Shown here: one piece after another, positions 49,724 to 59,458 of the stretch
Layout: the number at the start of each line of letters is the position of its first letter
Position numbering within the stretch: position 1 is the first letter of the stretch
Assembly: GCA_963757605.1 (NCBI GenBank)
Contig: CAVWSF010000002.1
Location: 186,001-250,000 of the forward strand
Reading direction: 5' to 3'
From: JAICJC01 sp963757605
GTDB taxonomy: Bacteria > Actinomycetota > Thermoleophilia > Gaiellales > JAICJC01
Length of the DNA: 64,000 nt
Translations under genes and position numbers: made by a program
Notes under the pieces: model-generated
What the model saw: only the letters and a program-made list of their open reading frames with translations
Database searches by the model: none
Told to the model about the DNA's origin: nothing

Positions 49724-50686
49724 ATGACCACTGAAACCCCGACAGTCCACGCGCCGATGAGCGGCCGCCGCCGGTGGCGGTTCGGTGACCTCGCTCTGCA
49801 GAGCGTTGCCGGGCTCGCCGCTCTCGGGCTCGGCGCGCTCATGGTGCTTCTCGTCGTCGAGGTGGTCGGCCAGGCCCACGCCTCGCTCAGCGAGTTCGGG
49901 GCCGGCTTCCTGACGTCGAGCGTCTGGAACACGGTCAAGGACACCTACGGTGCCGCTGACCTGATCTTCGGGACGCTGGTCACCGCGTTCGTGGCACTGC
50001 TCATCGCGGTGCCCCTGGCCATCGCAATCGGGCTGTTCCTGAGCGAGCTCGCTCCACGGGTGCTGCGGACTCCCATCGGCATGATGGTCGAGCTGCTCGC
50101 GGCGATCCCGAGCGTCGTGCTCGGACTCTGGGGGATCCTCCTGCTGGGACCATTCCTGAACGAGCACGTCGAGCCGTGGATGATCGCGCACCTGGGGTTC
50201 GTCCCGTTCCTGGATGGGTACCCATCGCCGGTCGGCCTGCTGCCCGCGTGCCTCATCCTGACGCTCATGATCGTGCCGATCGTGGCGTCGATCAGCCGCG
50301 AGCTCTTCACGAGCGTTCCCGGTGAGCTCAAGCAGGGTGCCCTGGCGCTCGGCGCAACGCGATGGGAGATGGTGCGGGGAGTCGCGATCCCGCAGGTGAG
50401 CGGCGGCCTGGTCGCCGCCGTGATGCTCGGGTTCGGGCGCGCGGTTGGCGAGGCGATCGCCGTCGCCCAGGTGATCGGCGGCTCGCTTACGCGTCCGGAA
50501 AGTCTCTATGCCCCTGCGGACACCATGGCCAGCCGGCTCGCGGCGCAGTACGCCGGGACCGCGACATCGCTCCAGAAATCGTCGCTCGCGTATCTCGCGG
50601 TCATCCTGCTCGTGATCAGCCTGATCACGAACTTCACAGCGCAGTTGATCGTCCGCCGGATCCAGACAAGGCTCGGGCACCGATGA
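49724..50686 (+). CDS. pstC: Phosphate ABC transporter permease PstC
   Basis: A 320-residue permease with six predicted transmembrane helices. The ABC-permease EAA loop is ELKQGALALGATRWEMVRGV. The AIPSVVLGLWGILLLGPFL segment and GFGRAVGEAIAVAQVIGGS are typical of PstC. The ATG lies just after the attenuator hairpin. The stop overlaps pstA (ATGA). Confidence 0.94.
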   Translation: MTTETPTVHAPMSGRRRWRFGDLALQSVAGLAALGLGALMVLLVVEVVGQAHASLSEFGAGFLTSSVWNTVKDTYGAADLIFGTLVTAFVALLIAVPLAIAIGLFLSELAPRVLRTPIGMMVELLAAIPSVVLGLWGILLLGPFLNEHVEPWMIAHLGFVPFLDGYPSPVGLLPACLILTLMIVPIVASISRELFTSVPGELKQGALALGATRWEMVRGVAIPQVSGGLVAAVMLGFGRAVGEAIAVAQVIGGSLTRPESLYAPADTMASRLAAQYAGTATSLQKSSLAYLAVILLVISLITNFTAQLIVRRIQTRLGHR

Positions 50687-51573
50687 GCGCCGCGGCGAAC
50701 CCGCTCATCTCCGGGGGACGGCGCGCCCGGCGCCGCAAGCTCACCGGTCAGGTCATGGAGGTCTTGGCGACGGCGGCGGCGCTCCTTGCGGCCGCGACGC
50801 TCGCCATCGTCCTCATCACGGTGGCAAAACGCGCCATGCCCGCCCTGAACCTCGACTTCTTCACCCAGAACGCTGCTCCCTTCGGGTCGTCGGGCGGCGG
50901 AATCAAGAACGCGATCGTCGGCACGCTCATCATCACGGGGATCGCCACGGCGATCGCCCTGCCTGCGGGCGTGCTCCTCGCGATCTTCAACACGGAGTTC
51001 GCCCCACCGCGGCTCGCCGATCTGATCAGCCTCACCCTGAACGTTCTCGCGGGTGTGCCGACCATCGTCATCGGCGTCTTCATCTTCGCGCTGGTCGTGG
51101 TCGGCCGCGGGCAGAGCGCATTCGCCGGCTCGCTGGGTCTCTCGATCGTGATGCTGCCGCTCGTCGCGCGCGCGTCGGAGGAGGTGCTTCGTCTGGTACC
51201 GGCGCACCTGCGTGAGGGTGGGATGGCCCTGGGAGCAACCCGGGCTCGGACGGTGCTGACGGTGATCCTGCCGACCGCCGTCGGCGGGATCGTCACGGCG
51301 ACGATCGTGGCCGTCGCCCGGGCGGCGGGCGAAACTGCGCCGTTGCTCTTCACGACGTCGATCTTCGTCGGGACGACGGTGAACACCGATCCAAGCCAGG
51401 CGATGGCGTCGATCCCGATGGTGATCTTCTCCTACTCCGAACAGCCTGACCCACACGCGCAGCAGCAGGCGTGGGCGGCCGCGCTCGTGCTGGTCGCTGT
51501 CGTCCTGGTGGGAAGCATCGCGGGGCGACTGCTCTCGCTCCGAACGCGCCGACAGATCGAGCAGGTCAGATGA
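50683..51573 (+). CDS. pstA: Phosphate ABC transporter permease PstA
   Basis: A 296-residue permease partner of PstC with six membrane helices. GGGIKNAIVGTLIITGIATA starts the core; NVLAGVPTIVIGVFIFAL and the EAA loop HLREGGMALGATRARTVLTV are diagnostic, as is ARAAGETAPLLFTTSIF near the end. It overlaps pstC by 4 bp. An 82-bp gap with its own PHO-box-like repeats precedes pstB. Confidence 0.94.
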   Translation: MSAAANPLISGGRRARRRKLTGQVMEVLATAAALLAAATLAIVLITVAKRAMPALNLDFFTQNAAPFGSSGGGIKNAIVGTLIITGIATAIALPAGVLLAIFNTEFAPPRLADLISLTLNVLAGVPTIVIGVFIFALVVVGRGQSAFAGSLGLSIVMLPLVARASEEVLRLVPAHLREGGMALGATRARTVLTVILPTAVGGIVTATIVAVARAAGETAPLLFTTSIFVGTTVNTDPSQAMASIPMVIFSYSEQPDPHAQQQAWAAALVLVAVVLVGSIAGRLLSLRTRRQIEQVR

Positions 51574-51580
51574 GGCATAG

Positions 51581-51624
51581 GTTCTCCAGATCTTCACCAG
51601 GGCGACACCGTGGCATAACCCCGA
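51581..51624. promoter_or_regulatory. Second PHO box, upstream of pstB
   Basis: Units GTTCTCC (51581), CTTCACC (51592), CGACACC (51603) and CATAACC (51614) are spaced exactly 11 bp apart in the short pstA-pstB gap. They are weaker than the pstS array but have the same phase and CC ends. They suggest a separate phosphate-responsive promoter for pstB and the genes after it. Confidence 0.62.
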
Positions 51625-51655
51625 TCCCCGCCCTTCGCTGCGACCATCAACGAGT

Positions 51656-52573
51656 ATGTCGACCGTGAGCGAACCCGATCGCGCCGAGAAGGCAGACGCC
51701 ACCCAGCAGGGGAACACCGCCGATGCGGTGCAGCACCAGTCGCAGGCCAAGCTGGGCGAGCTCGCCGCGAAGCACACCCCCGTGCCTGAGGATCAGCGCG
51801 AGCCCGTGCTGCGTCTCGACGCCGTGACCGTGTCCTACTCCGGCGCGCCCGCCGTGTGCGATGTCACAATGGATGTGTTCAAGTACCAGGTCACCGCGTT
51901 CATCGGCCCGTCGGGCTGCGGCAAGACCACGTTGCTCCGAAGCCTCAATCGGATGAACGACCTGATCACCGGCGCGACGGTTGACGGGAAGATCACCTAC
52001 CACGGCCACGATCTCTACGGCTCGTCGGTCGATCCGGTCGAGGTGAGGCGGCGGATTGGGATGGTGTTCCAGCGCCCCAACCCCTTCCCGAAGTCGGTCT
52101 ATGACAATGTGGCGTTCGGGCTGCGCCTGCACGGCATGAAGGATGGCCTCGACGAGCGGATCGAGTCCGCCCTGAACAAGGCAGCCCTCTGGGACGAGGT
52201 GAAGGACCGCCTGAACAAGAGCGCGCTGGCCCTGTCGGGCGGACAGCAGCAGCGGCTCTGCATCGCCCGGGCGCTCGCGATCGAGCCCGAGATCGTGCTC
52301 ATGGACGAGCCCGCGTCCGCGCTCGACCCGATCGCAACGCAGCGGATCGAGGATCTCGTCAACGATCTCAAGCGGGATTACACGATCGTCATCGTTACGC
52401 ACAACATGCAGCAGGCCGCACGGGTGGCCGACATGACAGCGTTCTTCAGTGTCGACGTCAAGGATGGCGGGCACCGCAACGGCGTCCTCGTCGAGTACGC
52501 GCCCACCGCCGACCTCTTCATCCGGCCGGCCGACCCGCGCACGGAGGCGTACGTCACCGGCAGGTTCGGGTGA
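51656..52573 (+). CDS. pstB: Phosphate ABC transporter ATP-binding protein PstB
   Basis: A 305-residue ABC ATPase with a 45-residue N-terminal extension. Walker A is FIGPSGCGKTTLLRSLNRMN, Q-loop VFQRPNPFPKSVYDNVAFGL, signature ALSGGQQQRLCIARALA, Walker B VLMDEPASALDP. The Q-loop sequence is PstB-specific. LVEYAPTADLFIRPADPRTE is the typical end. Its own PHO box upstream suggests it can be expressed apart from pstSCA. Confidence 0.95.
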   Translation: MSTVSEPDRAEKADATQQGNTADAVQHQSQAKLGELAAKHTPVPEDQREPVLRLDAVTVSYSGAPAVCDVTMDVFKYQVTAFIGPSGCGKTTLLRSLNRMNDLITGATVDGKITYHGHDLYGSSVDPVEVRRRIGMVFQRPNPFPKSVYDNVAFGLRLHGMKDGLDERIESALNKAALWDEVKDRLNKSALALSGGQQQRLCIARALAIEPEIVLMDEPASALDPIATQRIEDLVNDLKRDYTIVIVTHNMQQAARVADMTAFFSVDVKDGGHRNGVLVEYAPTADLFIRPADPRTEAYVTGRFG

Positions 52574-52644
52574 TCTCCACCAATTCACCTCGGGTGCACC
52601 GTCTCGATACCCCACCGGCGCCGATGCCGGTGCACCATGCAGGC

Positions 52645-53163
52645 ATGATCACGGAGACCACATTCCAGGAGCAGGTCGAGGCGCTGGAGGATGATGCGCT
52701 GCGCTTCGGCCGGGCCGTCGTTTCGGCCCTGCACGCCGCTTCCGCGGGCGACCGGCCCGAGTGTGCGGTGTTCGAGCACGCCCGCGTTCGCCACGCCTCT
52801 GCGGCGCTGCTCCGCAGCCCGCAGGCGACGCCGGGGGACATCGGCCGCATCCGTGCGGTCCAGGAGGCCGCGCTGCACATCCGCCACATCGAGCGGGCGG
52901 TGGCCGCCGACGGCTGGCGCGGCGATCCGTGCCGGCTCGCCGCGGGCCTGGCGCTCGCGCTCGACGTCTTCGTCCGCCGCGACCTCTCAGGCCTCAGGGT
53001 CCTCGGGCGGATGATCGACGTCATCCTCGAGGACCCCGCGCTCGGCGCGCGTGCCCGCTGCGCAGGGCTGCACGTCCTCGCCGTGGGCGAGGCGTGGCGG
53101 ATGGCCATCCCGCCCGTGAGCCCGCCGGCGGCGCCGCACATCCCGGCGGGCGTCGCATCGTGA
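52645..53163 (+). CDS. Divergent PhoU-like helical protein
   Basis: A 172-residue, largely helical protein. FQEQVEALEDDALRFGRAVV resembles the opening helix of PhoU, and AVQEAALHIRHIERAVAADG and LARALDVFVRRDLSG-like helices follow. The PhoU metal motif (E/D-R-I-x-D) is reduced to HIERA, so it may be a degenerate PhoU. It lies between pstB and an OmpR-type response regulator and overlaps the latter by 4 bp, which supports a role in phosphate signalling. The frame is open from 52570; ATG 52645 is chosen from the helix boundary. Family assignment is tentative. Confidence 0.55.
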   Translation: MITETTFQEQVEALEDDALRFGRAVVSALHAASAGDRPECAVFEHARVRHASAALLRSPQATPGDIGRIRAVQEAALHIRHIERAVAADGWRGDPCRLAAGLALALDVFVRRDLSGLRVLGRMIDVILEDPALGARARCAGLHVLAVGEAWRMAIPPVSPPAAPHIPAGVAS

Positions 53164-53870
53164 ACGGCCGCCGCCCGCCCAGCGTGCTCGTCGTCGAGGA
53201 CGACCGCGTGATCGCGGGCTCGATCGGCGCGCATCTGCGGCACGCGGGCATGTCGGTGGAGTGCGTCGAGGACGGCGACCGGGCGCTGCGCAAGATGCGC
53301 TTCGAGCGGCCCGACGTCGTCGTGCTCGACCTGATGCTCCCCGGGATGGACGGGTGGCAGGTGCTGCGCGAGCTGCGCGCCGGCGGGACGGAGTGCCCGG
53401 TGGTGGTCGTAAGCGCGCGGGCCTCCGAGCAGGACAAGGTGCAGGTGCTGAAGATGGGGGCGGACGACTACGTCGCCAAGCCGTTCGGCATGAGCGAGCT
53501 CGTGGCCCGGGTCGAGGCGGTGCTGCGCCGCAGCCGGATCACGCCCCAGGTGGGCCGCCCCGAGAAGCTCTCGATGCCCGGGCTCGAGATCGACCCCGAC
53601 CTCCATCGCGTCCTCGTCGACGGATTCGACGCCGGCCTGACGCCGCTCGAGTTCCGCCTGCTCCAGGCGCTGACCGCCGAGACCGGCCGCGTCCTCACCC
53701 GCGACCAGCTCCGCCAGCGCGTGTGGGGCGTGCCGCAGCGCAAGCGCGATCGCTCGGTGGACGTGTGCGTCCGCAAGCTGCGGTCGAAGATCGACCTGCG
53801 CTCACGGACGCACGTCTACATCCACACGCACCCCGGCGTCGGCTACCGGTTCGACCCGGTCCCGCGCTAG
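53160..53870 (+). CDS. OmpR/PhoP-family response regulator
   Basis: A 236-residue two-component regulator. The receiver has acidic pocket Glu13-Asp14-Asp15, phospho-acceptor Asp57 (VVVLDLMLPGMDGW), Ser85 and Lys107 (DDYVAKPFG). The winged-helix DNA-binding domain spans about 135-233 (LTPLEFRLLQALTAETGRVL, RDRSVDVCVRKLRSKIDLRS). Position after pstB and the PhoU-like gene suggests the PhoP/RegX3 role and binding to the PHO boxes. No histidine kinase is adjacent, so the partner is elsewhere or absent. Confidence 0.9.
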   Translation: MNGRRPPSVLVVEDDRVIAGSIGAHLRHAGMSVECVEDGDRALRKMRFERPDVVVLDLMLPGMDGWQVLRELRAGGTECPVVVVSARASEQDKVQVLKMGADDYVAKPFGMSELVARVEAVLRRSRITPQVGRPEKLSMPGLEIDPDLHRVLVDGFDAGLTPLEFRLLQALTAETGRVLTRDQLRQRVWGVPQRKRDRSVDVCVRKLRSKIDLRSRTHVYIHTHPGVGYRFDPVPR

Positions 53871-54334
53871 GGCTCGATCTGGAACACGAAGTCGAACTTC
53901 GTTCCGCCGGACCTCGACTGAAGCAGCATCGCGCCGCGGGCGTTCCGGTAGGCCCCCGTGCCGCCGGTGATCGCCAGGACGCTGTTACGGGTGTCGAAGA
54001 ACGGACCCTCCACGGTGACCTGGCCGCCGCGCAGGAACGTCGTCCACGTGCACTCCCACGAGGACCCAACCGCGATGCGGACGCACTGGCCCTGGTCGCG
54101 GCCGACCTGCGCCTTGTCCGCCTTGTTGAACACCGGGTTGTGGAACGTCAGGAGATCGCCGGTCGTGTCGCCCTTCTTGCCGGTGTCGATCACGGTGTCC
54201 GTGCGGGCGTGCTCGATGACGTGAATCGTGGCCGGCTTCTGGATCTCGGCGGCCGTTCCGCCGAACGCAGCGGCCTGGATCACGGCGCCGGCGGCGATCC
54301 CGGCCGCCAGCACGATGAGCAGTCTGAGTCGCAT
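53867..54334 (-). CDS. Exported allene-oxide-cyclase-barrel-like protein
   Basis: A 155-residue secreted protein: signal MRLRLLIVLAAGIAAGAVIQ with AAAFGG near cleavage. A beta-barrel-like domain follows: GDLLTFHNPVFNKADKAQVG, RIAVGSSWECTWTTFLRGGQ, VEGPFFDTRNSVLAITGGTG, AYRNARGAMLLQS. This pattern matches the dirigent/AOC-like barrel found in actinobacterial exported proteins of unknown function. Two cysteines (QCVRI, WECTW) could form a disulfide. A ribosome-binding sequence (AAGGGAGGGGT) supports ATG 54334. It converges on the response regulator (4-bp overlap). Confidence 0.72.
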   Translation of the reverse strand: MRLRLLIVLAAGIAAGAVIQAAAFGGTAAEIQKPATIHVIEHARTDTVIDTGKKGDTTGDLLTFHNPVFNKADKAQVGRDQGQCVRIAVGSSWECTWTTFLRGGQVTVEGPFFDTRNSVLAITGGTGAYRNARGAMLLQSRSGGTKFDFVFQIEP

Positions 54335-54398
54335 TGCTACCCCTCCCTTGGGTTGACACACCCGACGGTATCAAGGCCCTGCGGTACCATGAGCCCTC

Positions 54399-57300
54399 GT
54401 GAGCATCAAGCACCAGGCGCCGGCTGTCGCGGAGCCTGACGAGAGCGGCGCCGTGCTGGTCGACGAGCTCCTGGCCGAGCTCGACGCCGGCCGGACCGGC
54501 CCGCTTGCGGAGTTCGTGCGCGCCTACGTCCGCCGCGCGCCGCCGCCGCTTCGGACCGAGCACGCCGTCCCCGAGCTGGCGGCGCAGGTGCGAAGCGTGT
54601 TCGCGTTCGTGAACGAGCGCCCGCCGGGCGAGCTCGCGGTGCGCGCCTACAACCCCGATCCCGAGCGCGACGGGTGGTCGGCGTCCGGATCCGTGGTGGA
54701 CGTGAACGTCGAGGACGCGCCGTTCCTCGTCGACACGGTGACCGCCGAGCTGCACGACTTCGGCTGCCAGGTCCGGGTCGTGCTGCACCCCGTGATGGGC
54801 GTGGAACGGGCCGTCGACGGCGCGATCGAGGCGATCACGCCCGGCCGGGGAGCGCCGCGGCGCGAGTCGGTGATGCACTTCCAGATGGACCGCCGGCTCG
54901 GCGACGCCGAGCTGGAGGCGCTCGAGACCGCGCTCCGCGCGAGCCTCTTCGGCCTACGCCTGGCCGTGCGCGACTTCCTGCCCATGGTCGAGCGCGTCGA
55001 GCGGATGATCGAGGCAGCCGAGACCTCGGGTGCCAGATACGCCCCCGATGAGATCCACGAGTCGATCGAGTTCCTGAGCTGGCTCACCGACGACAACTTC
55101 ATCTACCTGGGCTACCGCGAGTACGGGATGACCGAGGTGGACGGGAAGCCGGCCGCCGGGATCGTCCCGGGTTCGGGCCTCGGCGTCCTCTCCGACGAAG
55201 CCCGGTCGCGCTTCGCCGCGCCGGTGGCCGTGTCCGACCTCGACGAGTCGCTGCGCACGCGGATCTTCGGCGGGCCGCTCGTCGATCGTCTCGAAGACGA
55301 ATGCCGAAACCACCATCCACCGCAAGGCGCGGATGGACTACATCGGCGTGAAGCGGGTCGACGCTTCGGGCGAGGTGGTCGGCGAGCTGCGCCTGATCGG
55401 GCTCTTCACGTCGAAGGCCTATGCCGAGTCGGCCCGCCAGATCCCGCTCGTCCGGCGCAAGCTCGAGTCGATCATGCAGTGGGAGGACCTGATCGCCGGC
55501 TCCCACGACTACAAGGCGGTCGTCGCCCTCTTCGACAGCTTCCCGAAGGACGAGCTCTTCGCGGCGTCGGCCTCGGAGCTCCGAACCACGATCATGGCGC
55601 TCCTCGGCATGCAGGAGGAGGGCGGCGTGCGCCTCTTCCTGCGCCGCGACCCGGTGCGGCGGACGGTGGCGGCCGTCGTCGCCCTCCCGCGTGACCACGT
55701 GTCGACAGAGCTGCGCATCCGGCTCGAGCACCTGTTCGAGCTGCGCTTCAGCGGCCGCGCGGTGGACTACACGCTCTCGTTCGCGACCGACCCGGCCCGG
55801 TTTCACTTCACCATCCACGTGCCGGCCGGCGACATCCCCGACCCGCCGCTCCCGGAGCTGCAGCGCGAGGTGGCCGACGCGGCCCGAAGCTGGGACGACT
55901 CGCTCTCGGACGCCCTGGTCGCGAAGCTGGGGGCCGGCCGCGGCCACGAGCTGGCCCGCCGCTACGCGGCCCGCTTCCCCGACTACTACAAGTCCGGCAC
56001 CGCGATCTACCACGCCACGTTCGACGTCGAGCAGTTCGAGCGGCTCGGCCCCGACCGGCCGTACGTCGTCGCCCTCCAGAACGAGACCGGAACGCCCGAG
56101 CCGCTGACCCGGCTCAAGCTCTACAAGACCGGAGGCAAGGCGCCGCTGACCGATCTCCTGCCGCTGCTCGAGCAGCTGGGGCTCACCGTGGTCGAGGAGG
56201 TGCCGACCAGGCTCGTGGGGACCGGGGAGGACGGGCGCTACCTGCACGACTTCGGCGTGCTGGGCCCGGCCGGCAAGCCGCTCGATCTCGACCGGATGGC
56301 CGAGATCGTCGCCGAGACGGTCGGCGCGGTCTGGGAGGGCCTGGCCGGCTCGGACTGGCTGAACCGGCTCGTGGTCGCCGGCGAGCTCGACTGGCGCCGG
56401 GTCACGATCCTGCGCGCCTACCGGGAGTACCGCCAGCTCCTCGGCGCGACGTTCACCTCCCGCTACCAGAACGACTGCCTCGTCAGGAACTCCGCCATCT
56501 CGCGCAAGCTCGTGCGGCTCTTCGAGCTGCGCTTCGACCCGGCCGAGGCGCGCGACATCGCCGCCGAGGACAACCTGGTCGAGGAGATCGAGGCCGACCT
56601 GGATGCCGTCCAGAGCCTGGACGACGACCGCATCCTGCGCGGCTATCTGGGGATGATCCTGGCGACGGTCCGCACGAGCGCGTACCTGCCCGACCGCGAG
56701 TACCTCTCCTTCAAGCTGCGCTGCCAGGAGGTGCCCGGAATGCCCAAGCCGGTGCCGCTGTGGGAGATCTTCGTGTTCTCGACCGCCATGGCCGGCGTGC
56801 ACCTGCGCGGCGGGATGGTGGCCCGCGGCGGCATCCGCTGGTCGGATCGGCTCGAGGACTACCGCACCGAGATCCTGGGGCTGATGAAGGCCCAGATGGT
56901 GAAGAACGCGGTGATCGTCCCGGTCGGCGCCAAGGGCGGCTTCGTGCTGAAGCGGCCGCCGCTCGACCGTGCCGGCCTGATGCAGGAGGAGAAGCGCCAG
57001 TACGTGACGCTCATGCGCGGCATGCTCGACATCACCGACAACATCGTGGGCGGCGACATCGTCCACCCCGAGGGCGTGCGGGTGCTGGACGGCGACGACG
57101 CCTACCTGGTCGTCGCCGCCGACAAGGGCACCGCCCATCTCTCCGACACCGCCAACGCGGTCTCGGAGGAGTACGGCTTCTGGCTGGGCGACGCGTTCGC
57201 CTCCGGCGGCTCGGCCGGCTACGACCACAAGGCGCTCGGCATCACCGCCAAGGGCGCGTGGGAGAGCGTGAAGCGGCACTTCCGCGAGCTGGGGCGCGAC

Positions 57301-59207
57301 GTCCAGACCGAGCCGGTGACGGCGGTCGGCATCGGCGACATGTCGGGCGACGTCTTCGGGAACGGCATGCTGCTCTCGCAGCATCTCGGCCTCGTCGCCG
57401 CGTTCGACCACCGCCACGTCTTCCTCGACCCGACGCCCGACGCGGCGCGCCGCCTACGCCGAGCGGCGGCGCCTCTTCGAGCTCCAGGGCTCGTCGTGGG
57501 ACGACTACGACCGCGCGCTCATCTCCGAGGGCGGCGGCGTGTGGCCGCGGGCGGCGAAGGCGATCCCGGTCTCGCCGCAGGCCCAGGCCGTGCTCGGGAT
57601 CGACAGCGCCAAGCTCGCCCCGACGGATCTCATCCGCGCGATCCTCCAGGCCCCCGTCGACCTGGTCTGGAACGGCGGCATCGGCACCTACGTCAAGGCG
57701 TCGTCCGAGACGCACGCCGACGTCGACGACCGCGCCAACGACGCCGTCCGCGTGGACGGCCGCGACCTGCGCTGCACCGTCGTCGGCGAGGGCGGGAACC
57801 TGGGGCTCACCCAGCGCGGCCGCATCGAGTACGCGCATGCGGGCGGCCGGATCAACACCGACGCGATCGACAACTCGGCCGGCGTCGACTGCTCCGACCA
57901 CGAGGTCAACCTGAAGATCCTGCTCGCGATCGCGTGCGAGCGGGGCGACCTGGCGCGTGAGCGGCGCGACCAGGTCCTCGAGGACGTCGTCGACGACGTG
58001 GTGCGGCTCGTGCTCTACGACAACTACCTCCAGGTGCAGATCCTGAGCCAGGAGGAGGTGATCTCGCCGCGGCGCATGGAGGCCTACGAGGATCTGATGG
58101 TCGAGCTCGAGTCGGACGGCCTGCTCGAGCGCCAGCTGGAGGCGCTGCCCTCGGGCGAGCTGATGGCCGAGCGGATCGCCGCCGGCCACGGCATGACCCG
58201 GCCGGAGCTGTGTGTGCTCCTGGCGTACGCCAAGCGCCTGCTCCGCGAGCAGGTGGTCGCGTCGACCCTCCCCGACGACCCGTACCTCGGCGCCGCGCTC
58301 GCGCGAGTACTTCCCGCCGCTCGTCGTGGAGCGCTTCGGGCACCTGCTGCCGTACCACCCGCTGCGACGCGAGATCATCGCCACGCTCGTCACCAACGAC
58401 GTCATCAACTCGATGGGCATCACGTTCGTCCCGCGGATGTCGGCCGAGACCGGCGCGACGCCCGAGGAGGTCGCCCGGGCGTTCCTCGTCGCCCGCGACG
58501 TGAGCCGGGCCCGCGACCCGTGGGACGCCGTCGAGCGGCTCGACGCGGTCGTCCCCGGGGACATCCAGGCGGGGCTCATGGACAACGTCGACTCGCTGGT
58601 CGAGCAGCTCGCCCGGTGGTACCTCCAGAACGTGCACGACATCGACCTGACCGCGGAGGTCGAGCGCGGCCAGCCGGCGTTCGCCGAGCTCGTCCAGACG
58701 CTCACGGACTCCGCTACCGACGCCTGGCGGGTTGCGACCGACGGGCGGCTCGAGGAGCTGCTCGAGCAGGACGTGCCCGACGAGCCGGCGCGGTTCGGCG
58801 CGGTCGCGCCGGCCCTCGTCTACGCGCCCGACATCATGGCCGTCGCCCAGGCCACCGGGCGGTCGATCCCGGCCGTTACCCGGGCCTTCTTCACGATCGG
58901 CGAGCGGCTCTACCTCGACCTGATCGAGGCGCGCGCCGCATCCCTGCCGGCGGCCGACCGCTGGCAGCGGATGGCCTGGGACACGCTGCTCGACGACCTG
59001 CGCCTGCTGCGCCGGCAGATCGTCGAGCGCGTGATCGCGGAGTCGAAGAACGGCTCGATCGACGATGCGGTCGACGCGTACCTGAGCACCCGCTCCGACC
59101 CCTACGACCGCCTGTCACGCATGATGGAGAACGTGACGACCGCTCCTCCGGATGACAGCTCGATGGTGATGGTCGCCGTCCACCAGATTCGGCAAGTCGC
59201 CAGCTAG
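54399..59207 (+). CDS. Large NAD-specific glutamate dehydrogenase (three frameshifts)
   Basis: Bac_GDH family, the about 180-kDa enzyme that deaminates glutamate to 2-oxoglutarate. It reads from GTG 54399 (8 nt after TACCAT, leaderless) through an N-terminal ACT-like region. The catalytic core has GGMVARGGIRWSDRLEDYRT, VPVGAKGGFVLKRPPLDRAG and GDMSGDVFGNGMLLS, and the helical C-terminus ends MVMVAVHQIRQVAS. One extra base at each of about 55284, 57451 and 58301 breaks the frame: SKTNAETTIHRKARMDYIGV, AYAERRRLFELQG and REYFPPLVVERFGH resume in new frames. Removing the three gives 1,601 residues, the normal size. Assembly indels are likely. Confidence 0.92.
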
Positions 59208-59234
59208 CACGGGGGAACCCAGGGTTCCCCCGTG
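59208..59234. terminator. Hairpin terminator after GDH
   Basis: CACGGGGGAACCC-A-GGGTTCCCCCGTG is a perfect 13-bp inverted repeat beginning at the base after the GDH stop. No U-tract follows, as usual in actinobacteria. Confidence 0.82.
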
Positions 59235-59342
59235 AGCCCCCTCCTTAAGTGCGGGCGATCGTCTGCCGCGCACAACCGTCGACTGCGTGGGCAGGCCCGC
59301 AGTGTTCGTAACAAGACCGTGTCGGATTACCGCGGAGGCCAA

Positions 59343-59359
59343 CCGGGGTCTGACCCCGG
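59343..59359. repeat. GGGGTCTGACCCC palindrome, second copy
   Basis: CCGGGGTC-T-GACCCCGG, a perfect 8-bp stem with one central base, lies mid-way in the 250-bp GDH-cysA spacer. Its core is the reverse complement of the one in the terminator at 35309-35340. The rest of this spacer (59235-59431) has no recognisable gene. Confidence 0.6.
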
Positions 59360-59431
59360 CGCGGCCGCAGGCCTGGATTGTGACGCCGCTGTGACCGACG
59401 TTGCAGATTCGGCACCAGTGGGGCTCTCGAT

Positions 59432-59454
59432 CGGGGGAAGGCAGCGTTCCCCCG
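59432..59454. terminator. Hairpin terminator after cysA
   Basis: CGGGGGAA-GGCAGCG-TTCCCCCG, an 8-bp perfect stem just downstream of the cysA stop on the minus strand. Its GGGGGAA/TTCCCCC stem repeats that of the GDH terminator 200 bp away, so the two arms could also cross-pair. Confidence 0.72.
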
Positions 59455-59458
59455 GTTG

